Origin: a virus
Length of the DNA stretch: 27,544 nt
Strand: one strand, 5' to 3'
IMG/VR virus record: IMGVR_UViG_3300041405_000081
Coordinates: 1 to 27,544 of that record
How positions within the stretch are numbered: the stretch's first letter is position 1; each line of letters opens with the position of its first letter. Positions 15,354 to 21,888 of the stretch are shown here, one piece after another. A program made the translations under genes and the position numbers. The notes beneath the pieces are model-generated. The model was not told where the DNA came from. It saw nothing but the letters and a program-made list of their open reading frames with translations, and made no database searches.

Positions 15354-15776
15354 ATGGATCGTATCGCAATTGTGGAAGCTGTAAAAGCATTCTGTGAAGC
15401 TAACAACGTATCAATCGATGATATCGTGGTAGGTTATGGTGCAGCGGCTGTAATGCATGGTATTCGTCACACTACGAATGATATTGATGTAGACGTTCAC
15501 GAATCTGAGTTTGAAGCAATTCAAAAGCTTGATGGAATCATGGGTAAAGGTTTGACAGGTGAATTTGTATCGATTGGTGATATAGACTTCCATGTGGAAG
15601 AACATACCGATTTCGTACTGATTGATGGAATTTGGGTTGTTGGTGCTAGAACCCTGTTACGTCAATATCGCTGGTTGTTCAATCATCCAGAGCGTATGCC
15701 TGAAAAACGTAAGAAAGATTTGATGGTTATCAAAGCTCTTACTGTACCCGCTGCTAATACTGCGTTAGCTGCTTAA
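15354..15776 (+). CDS. Minimal nucleotidyltransferase-fold protein, 140 aa
   Basis: Predicted Pol-beta/MNT-superfamily nucleotidyltransferase. The signature runs GYGAAAVMHGIRHT then NDIDVDV (residues 27-48), matching the G-G/A-x-A...HG-x-R-x-T-x-D-I-D pattern of AbiEii/MNT-like and related enzymes. D43 and D45 would bind metal, and a third acidic position is D78 in GDIDFHV. A helical tail follows (ARTLLRQYRWLFNHPERMPEKRKKDL), where the KRKKDL end resembles that of AbiEii-type domains. Members transfer NMPs to proteins, tRNA or drugs; the substrate here is unknown. GGAG lies upstream, as does a TATATTAC element. A terminator follows, so it stands as its own unit directly before the candidate structured RNA. 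Confidence 0.82.
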   Translation: MDRIAIVEAVKAFCEANNVSIDDIVVGYGAAAVMHGIRHTTNDIDVDVHESEFEAIQKLDGIMGKGLTGEFVSIGDIDFHVEEHTDFVLIDGIWVVGARTLLRQYRWLFNHPERMPEKRKKDLMVIKALTVPAANTALAA

Positions 15777-15848
15777 TCGGTTTACCCACCTATGTCGTAT
15801 AACCGCGTAAGCTAAGGCAGGCAGTTGTGTTGTTCAATTCTGAATAAA

Positions 15849-15892
15849 AGCCCCTCCAGATGGAGGGGCTATCTTTCCTTTTATTTTTTTGT
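15849..15892 (+). terminator. Strong intrinsic terminator with T-tract
   Basis: AGCCCCTCC (15849-15857) pairs perfectly with GGAGGGGCT (15862-15870) around AGAT, followed by T-rich sequence ending in a run of seven T. It ends the nucleotidyltransferase unit and isolates the RNA candidate downstream. Confidence 0.92.
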
Positions 15893-15922
15893 TTAGGAAA
15901 GAACTACTTGAGGAATAATAGT

Positions 15923-16050
15923 ATAGTCAGAAGGCAGTCCGTGCAAAAACGCACTGCGCTCAAGGGGGTGATCCAGCCATAGATAACCTGATACGTAAAC
16001 GCATCGACGTGAGTCAACGCTAGTATCTAACTACGTGCCTTTCCGACTAT
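15923..16050 (+). ncRNA. Candidate structured RNA with 16S rRNA 3'-end complementarity
   Basis: Lies in a 352-nt protein-free gap (15777-16128) between terminators at 15849 and 16081. Seen in the sequence: a closing stem pairs 15923-15936 with 16036-16050, 13 base pairs with one mismatch and one bulged T. Inside are a hairpin GTGC-AAAAAC-GCAC (15941-15954) and a longer hairpin 15990-16027 (GATAC with GTATC, internal mismatches, GTGA tetraloop of the GNRA type). Between the hairpins, 15962-15978 (AAGGGGGTGATCCAGCC) is complementary over all 17 nt to the 3' terminus of 16S rRNA (GGCUGGAUCACCUCCUU), 16 Watson-Crick pairs and one G-U. No start codon lies at usable spacing after it. I recognise no known RNA family. 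Promoter is unclear; TATAGT at 15922-15927 overlaps the stem. Confidence 0.6.
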
Positions 16051-16080
16051 CGTAGGAGCTATTCTATCCAACGGGTATCT

Positions 16081-16104
16081 TGCTTCCCTTCGGGGAAGCA
16101 TTAT
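16081..16104 (+). terminator. TTCG-tetraloop terminator
   Basis: TGCTTCCC (16081-16088) pairs perfectly with GGGAAGCA (16093-16100) around TTCG, followed by TTATG. No protein gene precedes it after the 15849 terminator, which implies that a non-coding transcript ends here. Confidence 0.85.
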
Positions 16105-16128
16105 GCCGTCACTACCTGAGTAAAGTGT

Positions 16129-16356
16129 ATGCCAAGAAATGCAGATCGTACTAATGTTAGGATCATGTTCAATTATAACCCACGTGATCAAAATAGTGGT
16201 GCCCACCATAGTCGTGAGTTTCCAGACCGCCATCCACTTGAGTATGTGTACGCCCGTGATCCGGTAATGGACGAAGATCAATTTAGAGACGACATAGAGA
16301 CATTCGATAACTTTGCCGACCCCTGGTTGGCGAGAGAGTTCCATGAAGCAGGCTAA
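16129..16356 (+). CDS. Small hypothetical protein, 75 aa
   Basis: Not recognised. Very polar and aromatic/charged (NYNPRDQNSGAHHSREFPDRH, DEDQFRDDIETFDNF), with no hydrophobic core stretch, so it may be partly disordered. The ribosome-binding site is weak (TGAG, about 14 nt upstream). The coding assignment rests mainly on position between a terminator and the 16370 promoter-like box and on composition like that of the polar proteins at 18281-21414. Confidence 0.6.
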   Translation: MPRNADRTNVRIMFNYNPRDQNSGAHHSREFPDRHPLEYVYARDPVMDEDQFRDDIETFDNFADPWLAREFHEAG

Positions 16357-16369
16357 TACAAAAAATCTT

Positions 16370-16405
16370 AAATTTATATCATAGTTGGGTATCTTCTTTC
16401 AAGGA
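16370..16405 (+). promoter_or_regulatory. Repeated 36-nt promoter/leader box, copy 1
   Basis: Reads AAATTTATATCAT, then GTT-GGTATCTTC spacing and CAAGGA, identical at 32 of 36 positions to 21889-21924. It ends in the Shine-Dalgarno of the next gene, whose ATG is 9 nt on. The AT-rich left half resembles a promoter core; the right half would be the mRNA leader. Confidence 0.65.
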
Positions 16406-16413
16406 GTAATCCA

Positions 16414-16782
16414 ATGTTCTTCGAAATCAAACCGAATACTAGTCTGGGTAAACGTGCTCAGGAGATCGCTAACTATTATCGGAATCTGTCTGGTGCTAAA
16501 GGTCGTATTCGTCGTAGGGTGAATGACGAACCTTGCCTGTACGTCACGGTATCCAAGAATAACCTCTTGGGTATTATCTACAGCGGCGAGCTGTTGAAAG
16601 GCAAGAGTATTAGCCTGGCAGTTGAGTACGGTAAACTCGACGCTAGTGTTTATACACTGGCAACTGGGTTGGTTGATTGCCGTGATGTGCAAGCTAAAGC
16701 GTTGCTGAAAAAGTTGTTCGATAAGCATTTCAAACACGTTCCTGTAAAGGTAACACTTGATGCCGTTCTGAGGATTGCATAA
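16414..16782 (+). CDS. Hypothetical protein, 122 aa
   Basis: Not recognised. First gene after the repeated box, with AAGGAG in the box itself. Begins MFFEIKPNTSLGKRAQEIA. The middle is basic and then strand-like (CLYVTVSKNNLLGIIYSGE), and it ends with a lysine-rich helix (AKALLKKLFDKHFKHV). The stop overlaps the next start (TAATG), which indicates coupled expression with the 302-aa gene. Confidence 0.78.
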   Translation: MFFEIKPNTSLGKRAQEIANYYRNLSGAKGRIRRRVNDEPCLYVTVSKNNLLGIIYSGELLKGKSISLAVEYGKLDASVYTLATGLVDCRDVQAKALLKKLFDKHFKHVPVKVTLDAVLRIA

Positions 16783-17690
16783 TGGGTACTGATGTACATG
16801 CGTCATTCCAACATAAAGCACGTAACAAAGAAACCGGCAAAGAAGAATGGTTGTTCTGTGACCACAATTACGAAGGCAATCGTCATTACCTGTTGTTCTC
16901 TTGGTTAGCTAACGTTCGTAACGGCTATGGTTTTGCGGGTGTGGATACCGGTGATGGTATTAAGCCACTGGCTATGCCTCGGGGGTTGCCGGACGATGTG
17001 ATCTTCGCCGTCGAACCGGAACATGATTATTCGTATAACGATCCAGACTGGCGTCATTATTACGGCAATGGTGGTGAAGACTACGGTGATCACTCTAAGT
17101 CGTGGTTGACTTCTACTGAGATCCTCAATGGTGCACAGTTCCTCGAAGGTACCAACAAGCGTGGTGTGATCTCGTTAGCTGAATTCCAGAAGTGGGACCC
17201 GAGTGATGAACCTGAAACTTGGTGTGGTGGCTCGTGGGGTAAAGGTCAAGTAACTATCCCTACTGAAAAAGCGCTGAACCTCAGTCCCGATGTATTGGTG
17301 TACAGTGATGCTCTGACAGGCGAGATTACCCGTCTGCGTGACAAATGTCATTGGAAACATAATCACGTCAAGAAACGTATGTCCGCTGATAATGCCCGAG
17401 GTATCTACAGTTTCACTACGATCAATGGTCGAGCATTCTTTGACACACGTCCAGTAGAAATGGTCGACAAGTTCGTACCTGTTCGTAAACCAGTAATGCG
17501 CAAGTCTCGCCTGAAACACAAGCGTAAGCTGGAACGCTATGCTGCCCGCATCGGTAAGATCAACGTATCGATTCAATGGGGCCGATCTGGTGATCATCTG
17601 CGTAAGGAATTTGGTTATTTCATCGATGAAGTAAAACGTCTGCACAACACTTACGGTGAAGTCCGTATGGTTTTCGGTTTCGATTCTTAA
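16782..17690 (+). CDS. Conserved phage hypothetical protein, 302 aa
   Basis: The opening MGTDVHASFQHK...GKEEWLFCDHNYEGNRHYLLFSWLANVRNG is of a type found in many phage and some bacterial proteins (MGTD-x-H..., then R-x-Y-x-LF-x-x-LA-x-V-R), but no function is established that I know of. Histidines and aspartates in DHNYEGNRHY and the DPDWRHYYGNGGEDYGDHSKSW stretch could bind metal. The C-terminal third is strongly basic (RKPVMRKSRLKHKRKLERYAARIGK is split here: KPVMRKSRLKHKRKLE, residues about 242-257), suggesting nucleic-acid or ribosome contact. The start overlaps the previous TAA; GAGG lies upstream. Confidence 0.82.
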   Translation: MGTDVHASFQHKARNKETGKEEWLFCDHNYEGNRHYLLFSWLANVRNGYGFAGVDTGDGIKPLAMPRGLPDDVIFAVEPEHDYSYNDPDWRHYYGNGGEDYGDHSKSWLTSTEILNGAQFLEGTNKRGVISLAEFQKWDPSDEPETWCGGSWGKGQVTIPTEKALNLSPDVLVYSDALTGEITRLRDKCHWKHNHVKKRMSADNARGIYSFTTINGRAFFDTRPVEMVDKFVPVRKPVMRKSRLKHKRKLERYAARIGKINVSIQWGRSGDHLRKEFGYFIDEVKRLHNTYGEVRMVFGFDS

Positions 17691-17702
17691 TAGAGGTTAA
17701 CA

Positions 17703-18284
17703 ATGCATCCTTTGGCTCAACGCTTTGCAATCATCAACGTAGCGGCTAACCCACCGGTGTATCTTGATGCGAATAACAAGTTTACTGAAAAGTTGGATGA
17801 AGCACGTTTGTTCGATTCCTTGAAAGATGGTCGTGCAGCTCTCCCAGTTATGCATGAGGCTTTGCAGATCTGGGGCGACGAGCAGAAAAACTTTGCTGTA
17901 GTACCAACCGTACGCCATGAAGTTCAACCCATCCAACTTAAGGCGCTCCCGCCACCAGACTTCTACGAGGTTGGTGACGCTACTTTGGCATCTACGATCA
18001 TTGATCTGTTGAGCCATGAAACGGTAGCCTGTAGCTTCCTACCGGTTGACAACATCACTGGTGCCGGTCAGATGATGTCTGGTTTGGGTACTGACATGCA
18101 TGATGATCGTGCTGTTGGTCGTGTAGCTAAGTTCAGTTTCCCCGGTTGGATGGAAGTCAGTGAAGTTGAACTACTTCGTGAATCGGCTACTCGTTTTAAA
18201 CAGTGGAAAAACTGCCGTGTAGTAAACCGTGGTAATGGGTTTGCTAAATGGTTCATCGTTATCCTCAGTGCAGAGCTTAAATGA
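17703..18284 (+). CDS. Hypothetical protein, 193 aa
   Basis: Not recognised. ATG 17703 with AGAGG upstream, 12 nt after the previous stop. The N-terminal half is helical, with a proline stretch KALPPPDFYEVGD at about residue 80. Then comes TLASTIIDLLSHETVACSFLPVDNITGAG and a glycine-rich GQMMSGLGTDMHDD, ending in strands GFAKWFIVILSAELK. No catalytic motif identified. The stop overlaps the next ATG (ATGA). Confidence 0.78.
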   Translation: MHPLAQRFAIINVAANPPVYLDANNKFTEKLDEARLFDSLKDGRAALPVMHEALQIWGDEQKNFAVVPTVRHEVQPIQLKALPPPDFYEVGDATLASTIIDLLSHETVACSFLPVDNITGAGQMMSGLGTDMHDDRAVGRVAKFSFPGWMEVSEVELLRESATRFKQWKNCRVVNRGNGFAKWFIVILSAELK

Positions 18285-18502
18285 GAAATACCCGTCCGAA
18301 CGGCTACGACCGAGGAAAACTTGGTCGTCCTGATCAAGTGACCGATGTAAGCCAAAAGAATCAGAAGAACGCTATTCGAGCCGGAGAGCGTAACGTGAGT
18401 AATAGTGGTCGAATACGGGAATATCCGGCTGGCCGTGATGGTGAGTCGTGTTATGACCGGGGCCAAAATGAAACCGAGTGCACTCGAATACCATTAACCT
18501 GA
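18281..18502 (+). CDS. Small polar arginine/glycine/asparagine-rich protein, 73 aa
   Basis: Not recognised. ATG 18281 overlaps the previous stop (ATGA). The whole protein is polar and probably disordered (NTRPNGYDRGKLGRPDQ, AGERNVSNSGRIREYPAGRD), with no hydrophobic core. It begins a series of similar polar small proteins that continues to 21414 on both sides of the AAA+ gene. It may bind nucleic acid, but this rests only on composition. Confidence 0.62.
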   Translation: MRNTRPNGYDRGKLGRPDQVTDVSQKNQKNAIRAGERNVSNSGRIREYPAGRDGESCYDRGQNETECTRIPLT

Positions 18503-18509
18503 GGTCACT

Positions 18510-18752
18510 ATGTCCAGAGTCACTGAACCTGGATTTGAAGATGAATACTACTTCAAAGAAAGTGATATCCGTAGCATGCGGTTTGGAGAATTCAAACCTA
18601 TGTCTGAGGCCGAGTATCATGATGGTTATGGACGTGGTGAAGACATCAATACCTATTGTTGTTATGAACGTGATCCAGAAATCCATAATGGTAATCGTAC
18701 TGACATTGTTAATGAAGACCTCTTCCGTGAAATAGAACTGAGTGATTGGTAA
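18510..18752 (+). CDS. Small acidic polar protein, 80 aa
   Basis: Not recognised. ATG 18510 has GAGGTCAC upstream. Rich in D, E, R and Y (GFEDEYYFKESDIRSMRFGEF, in part; GYGRGEDINTYCCYERD). It shares the aromatic/charged composition of its neighbours. The stop overlaps the next ATG (TAATG). Confidence 0.68.
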   Translation: MSRVTEPGFEDEYYFKESDIRSMRFGEFKPMSEAEYHDGYGRGEDINTYCCYERDPEIHNGNRTDIVNEDLFREIELSDW

Positions 18753-19027
18753 TGCGCTTACTCAAATCTGAAACTGAAACACGTTATAGTGAAGGTCGTA
18801 GTGGTGGGCGTGAAGACATAGTGATGTATCCAGAGCAGTTATGTAATCACGACATCATGCTTTGGCGTCTTGAACTCAACCATGACCGAAGTCGTGGAGA
18901 AGCTCATCCATATTCTTTAATCGGGATGCCTAGAGCGAATGACATAGCTGGTCCCACCCGTGATCCACACAACCGTGTCAAAGACTTTAAAGCTGTATCA
19001 GAACAAATTCTTCGTAATCATACCTAA
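18752..19027 (+). CDS. Small polar protein, 91 aa
   Basis: Not recognised. ATG 18752 overlaps the previous TAA; the in-frame TTG at 18746 is rejected. The first third is polar (SETETRYSEGRSGGREDI), then a helical stretch PEQLCNHDIMLWRLELNHDRS, and the tail TRDPHNRVKDFKAVSEQIL. It ends 10 nt before the AAA+ ATPase, so it is probably co-transcribed with it. Confidence 0.68.
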   Translation: MRLLKSETETRYSEGRSGGREDIVMYPEQLCNHDIMLWRLELNHDRSRGEAHPYSLIGMPRANDIAGPTRDPHNRVKDFKAVSEQILRNHT

Positions 19028-19037
19028 GGTAAATACA

Positions 19038-20189
19038 ATGAACGCTGTTGCTAAAATCGATTTCAATGCCCTGCAAGCTGAAGCCAACGACAAAGAATTC
19101 GAAGGTATCTCTGACGTAGTTCGTCAAGAGATGAAAATCTTCAACTCCAATCTGGAGCTGTTGCGCGGTGACAACATCTACGACGTAGTTCGTTTGTACT
19201 TCTCCACCAAAGGTCAGCACTCCGAGCAGTATGAACTGCTGGTCGACATTCCTCACGGTGGTACCAAAGAAGAGTCGGCTCTGGAAGTTACTCGTGTGGT
19301 TTCGGAAGACATTCTGGCTAAGGCTGGTCTGCGTATGATCCGTTGCGTTATGGGTCGTGTGATCGTTTCTGATAACGCTATCGTCGGTGCTCTGGTAAAC
19401 CCTGCGGTAACTGCTACTAAGGCCACCTACGATGTACTGGGTCTGCCTGTATTCTGCGAGTGGTTCAAAGAGAAGTTTGCTGAGAAGCTGCAAGCTAACC
19501 CAACCAAGTATCTGACTCGTATCCGTGTGGATGGTCAAGGTAATCTGGTTACGGTTATGGAAACCATTCAAGGTAACCGTAGCGTTCCAGATATCAGCAA
19601 GTTTTACCCGAACTTCAATTTCACTCCAGCCGATCTGATGAAGCAGTTTGAGGAATCGAACTCGAACGTCATTTTGATCTACGGTGTACCGGGTACCGGT
19701 AAGTCGAACTGGATGATGGAAATGATCAACGCTCGCGGTTGGGACGATAAGATCTATTTGGCTGACCGTATGGACGTACTTGGTCACCCTGGGTTCCCAG
19801 ACTTCGTGCGTGAACTGCCAGCAGGGTCGATCGTATTGACTGAAGACTCTGACGTGCTGGTACAGAAGCGTACTGAAGGTAACGTGAGTATGTCCGCTCT
19901 GCTGAACGCCACTGCTGGTATCGTGGCTCGTGACGTTAAGCTGATCATCTCGACTAACTTGACCAGCACTCGTGATATCGACGAGGCTCTGTTGCGTAAA
20001 GGTCGTTGCTTCCGTACTCTGAAGTTCAAACCGATGAATGCACAGCAAGCTTGCGAGATTCGTGAGATGCTGAATTTGGACCCATTCGAGTTCAAAGCCA
20101 ACGCTACCGACATTACTCTGGCTGAGGCAGTCAATGCTCACGAAGTCAATGAAGATGAATCCACCGGCATGGGTTTCGGCGGTCGTTAA
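19038..20189 (+). CDS. AAA+ ATPase, 383 aa
   Basis: ATP-driven remodelling protein. I choose ATG 19038 after AAGGTAAATACA; the longer frame from 18960 lies inside the previous gene. N-terminal residues 1-200 form an unknown domain, probably for substrate or partner binding. The ATPase domain has Walker A GVPGTGKS at 216-223, Walker B SIVLTED at 264-270, sensor-1 asparagine N307 in ISTNLTS, and DEALLRKGRCF at 315-325, matching the arginine-finger region D-x-A-L-x-R-x-GR of classical AAA proteins (FtsH/Bcs1-type). The C-terminus ends STGMGFGGR. Codon use here is richer in GC-ending codons than in its neighbours, suggesting high expression. A strong terminator follows, so it ends its operon. The substrate is unknown. 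Confidence 0.9.
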   Translation: MNAVAKIDFNALQAEANDKEFEGISDVVRQEMKIFNSNLELLRGDNIYDVVRLYFSTKGQHSEQYELLVDIPHGGTKEESALEVTRVVSEDILAKAGLRMIRCVMGRVIVSDNAIVGALVNPAVTATKATYDVLGLPVFCEWFKEKFAEKLQANPTKYLTRIRVDGQGNLVTVMETIQGNRSVPDISKFYPNFNFTPADLMKQFEESNSNVILIYGVPGTGKSNWMMEMINARGWDDKIYLADRMDVLGHPGFPDFVRELPAGSIVLTEDSDVLVQKRTEGNVSMSALLNATAGIVARDVKLIISTNLTSTRDIDEALLRKGRCFRTLKFKPMNAQQACEIREMLNLDPFEFKANATDITLAEAVNAHEVNEDESTGMGFGGR

Positions 20190-20191
20190 TT

Positions 20192-20230
20192 AGAATAGGG
20201 GAGTCTTCGGGCTCCCCGATTCTCCCTTTT
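20192..20230 (+). terminator. Long TTCG-loop terminator
   Basis: GGGGAGTC (20198-20205) pairs with GGCTCCCC (20210-20217) around TTCG, one wobble. AGAAT and ATTCT flank it and extend the stem beyond one mismatch to about 13 bp, and CCCTTTTA follows. It lies directly after the AAA+ ATPase stop. Confidence 0.92.
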
Positions 20231-20243
20231 ATTTTGGGGTGAT

Positions 20244-20471
20244 ATGAAACCACATGACATTAAAAGAGCGGCGCACCCAACTGGACCACGCCGTATATCG
20301 GATTCTCTCCATTACATGCACCCCTCTAATGAACTGGATGTAGCCGACCGCATTAGATTTGGCGCACCGCTCTCTAAACGCACACGTGAAATTCAACTAT
20401 ACGTGGCGAAGGCTAATCGAGAAGATCCAAGACATCCTGACACTGGAGGTAACCTTGAAACGAGACAATAA
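20244..20471 (+). CDS. Small basic polar protein, 75 aa
   Basis: Not recognised. ATG 20244 sits directly after GGGGTGAT, a strong site. Basic and polar (KRAAHPTGPRRISDSLHY, RFGAPLSKRTREIQLYVAKA). Part of the polar-protein series around the AAA+ gene. Its end overlaps the next gene's TTG start by 17 nt. Confidence 0.66.
   Translation: MKPHDIKRAAHPTGPRRISDSLHYMHPSNELDVADRIRFGAPLSKRTREIQLYVAKANREDPRHPDTGGNLETRQ
20445..20450 (+). promoter_or_regulatory. Ribosome-binding site that decides a TTG start
   Basis: GGAGGT, the strongest Shine-Dalgarno in this neighbourhood, lies inside the end of the preceding gene and 4 nt before TTG 20455. It has no other start codon at suitable distance. Confidence 0.65.
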
Positions 20472-20820
20472 GGTTATGAGTTTCCCCGGTCGTAAGGCTG
20501 GACACTTGGATAGTTGTTTTTGCTATGACGCTTCAATCCGTAAAGAGCTGGCTAACACTATTCCTGATGAATGGCCCCGTAGTGATGAGATCGATCCCCA
20601 TGGAGTAGCTCGAGGTACGACGGACGCGGATTATACGGCTAGTCGACACGATCATGAATCTTGGGAACCTAGACGTTCTGGTACATCGGATGGCGATAAC
20701 TGCACCTTAGACGAACCGTGGTACATCAACGATAGTCGTAATCCAGAAGATCCCGATAAGTATGCCTTCGATGATGATGATCCAGACTTTGAGGCAGAAG
20801 ACGATGACGACGAAGAGTGA
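20455..20820 (+). CDS. Acidic-tailed polar protein, 121 aa (TTG start)
   Basis: Not recognised. I choose TTG 20455 because GGAGGT (20445-20450) lies 4 nt upstream at workable spacing, while ATG 20476 has only AAGG two bases away. Upstream frame to 20359 overlaps the previous gene. The product is polar throughout (PGRKAGHLDSCFCYDASIR, TASRHDHESWEPRRSG) and ends in an almost purely acidic tail DDDDPDFEAEDDDDEE, resembling nucleic-acid mimics or histone-like partners in charge; that is inference only. Confidence 0.68.
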   Translation: MKRDNKVMSFPGRKAGHLDSCFCYDASIRKELANTIPDEWPRSDEIDPHGVARGTTDADYTASRHDHESWEPRRSGTSDGDNCTLDEPWYINDSRNPEDPDKYAFDDDDPDFEAEDDDDEE

Positions 20821-21121
20821 TATAACTCGAGATTACTATTATAAAGCCAAGGCAGATCCAATGATCTCTCGTGGTACTGATGGTTTAACTGATCCACTCT
20901 ACTTCGAGTCAATTCTGGGTTGCCCTATATCACTTAGACAATTCATTGACATGGTTAGACGTGTGCCGGAAGATCAGCTATCGATGGATAATTGTGTAGA
21001 CAAACGACTAATGGCCGATATTGGACGTTCCACGACAGATTACTATGCTCATAATCGTGAAGGGATGGCTTACCGTGCTTTCGAGCTAGTAGACTCCAAA
21101 CAGTGTCGAGGTACGACATGA
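20804..21121 (+). CDS. Hypothetical polar protein, 105 aa
   Basis: Not recognised. Start uncertain: ATG 20804 (GAGG 9 nt upstream, overlapping the previous gene by 17 nt) or ATG 20861 (AAGG 8 nt upstream), which removes 19 residues. The body begins ISRGTDGLTDPLYFESI and includes LRQFIDMVRRVPEDQLSMDN and a tail DYYAHNREGMAYRAFEL. It shares the R/D/Y-rich style of its neighbours but has a more folded-looking centre. The stop overlaps the next ATG. Confidence 0.66.
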   Translation: MTTKSDITRDYYYKAKADPMISRGTDGLTDPLYFESILGCPISLRQFIDMVRRVPEDQLSMDNCVDKRLMADIGRSTTDYYAHNREGMAYRAFELVDSKQCRGTT

Positions 21122-21414
21122 GAAAGTTTAGCGGTAAGTGTTTCGTATACCATGCCCGCGAAAGTGATTCCGTGATCCGTACCCAGATAGCGTTAGGGGG
21201 CGAAGCTGGGTTCGATACCTCTAGAAACAAGGTGTCATGTCGCCGAGATGAACCCAACAACTACATGGCCAAAAGAGAGACCAACCAATGGACAGCTACT
21301 CGTGGTGGCGACGACCCAGCATGTCGACATACTAGCACCAGTGATCAGATGCTAAAAACATCACGGGGCGACACTACTAGACGACGCCGTGACAATGAAA
21401 ACTATGACCGTTGA
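21118..21414 (+). CDS. Arginine-rich small protein, 98 aa
   Basis: Not recognised. ATG 21118 overlaps the previous stop (ATGA) with GAGGT upstream. It begins MRKFSGKCFVYHARESDS and becomes increasingly basic and disordered toward the end (SRGDTTRRRRDNENYDR). The net positive charge suggests RNA or DNA binding; no domain supports it. Confidence 0.66.
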   Translation: MRKFSGKCFVYHARESDSVIRTQIALGGEAGFDTSRNKVSCRRDEPNNYMAKRETNQWTATRGGDDPACRHTSTSDQMLKTSRGDTTRRRRDNENYDR

Positions 21415-21452
21415 GTCAGATTCTATGAATATTAATCACGAGGCACTAACAA

Positions 21453-21821
21453 ATGGCAATTCCAACACCCGAAAGTATTATAGCTATCGTTCGTCCGGTA
21501 CCTGATACATCCGCTTCATTCATTACCAAACTATCGGCAAAGATGGCTGATACTGAGGTGGTCAAACATTCTTACCGTGGCAGTGGTCTGTTCACTTTCT
21601 ACGTTGAAGGTTACATGACTGATCTGGTTATCGCTGAAGTCAATAAAGCTTTGGTTGACGCAGGTTATCAAGTACATCGCATCGAGCAGAAAGTTGGATA
21701 CGTGCCACCTGCTTGGTATTACGATAATATTTCCGCTAGTCACAGCGATGAAGGTGTTACCGGTACTAACCAAACCCCTTGGTTCGCTGTATCTATTTCT
21801 AAGAAGAAAGTAGCTGAATGA
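21453..21821 (+). CDS. Hypothetical protein, 122 aa
   Basis: Not recognised. ATG 21453 has GAGG 9 nt upstream. It looks folded, unlike the preceding polar series: beta-alpha-beta-like order with SIIAIVRPVPDTSASFITKL, SGLFTFYVEGYMTDLVIAEVNKALVDAG (in part) and YQVHRIEQKVGYVPPAWYY. A terminator begins 10 nt after the stop. Confidence 0.78.
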   Translation: MAIPTPESIIAIVRPVPDTSASFITKLSAKMADTEVVKHSYRGSGLFTFYVEGYMTDLVIAEVNKALVDAGYQVHRIEQKVGYVPPAWYYDNISASHSDEGVTGTNQTPWFAVSISKKKVAE

Positions 21822-21830
21822 TGTCATAAC

Positions 21831-21872
21831 GCCTCTCCTTCGGGAGAGGCTTATGTCCGCTTTCTTTTTTGC
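21831..21872 (+). terminator. TTCG terminator with distal T-tract
   Basis: GCCTCTCC (21831-21838) pairs perfectly with GGAGAGGC (21843-21850) around TTCG, followed by TTATG and then TTTCTTTTTTGCC. It closely copies the arrangement at 6446-6490. Confidence 0.9.
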
Positions 21873-21888
21873 CAACTCATTTTATTTC

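Noticed and set aside
15830-15842. tRNA T-loop-like GTTCAATTC before the 15849 terminator
   Set aside because: The flanking bases do not form a T-stem and no acceptor or anticodon stem can be built around it, so it is not a tRNA.
15961-15980. Minus-strand reading as a mimic of the 16S rRNA 3' end itself
   Set aside because: Possible in principle, but the GNRA-type loop, the TTCG terminator and the flanking genes are all oriented on the + strand, so the complementary (+) reading is preferred.
15961-15990. Reading the 16S-complementary stretch as an ordinary Shine-Dalgarno site
   Set aside because: No ATG, GTG or TTG follows at usable distance, and the only nearby frames (from ATA or CTG) stop after about a dozen codons. 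The complementarity also extends well past the Shine-Dalgarno core.
16027-16344. Minus-strand open frame of 105 codons crossing the RNA candidate and the 16081 terminator
   Set aside because: It crosses a strong hairpin terminator, overlaps the + strand 16129 gene, and has no recognisable features.
18987-20141. Long minus-strand open frame of 384 codons opposite the AAA+ ATPase
   Set aside because: It is the antisense shadow of a gene with clear AAA+ motifs. It has no recognisable domain and lies on the strand opposite all neighbouring genes.
20762-20803. Extension of the 20804 gene back to ATG 20762
   Set aside because: It lies wholly in the acidic-tail coding sequence of the preceding gene, and the methionine-rich peptide it gives is a frame-shifted reading of GAT repeats.
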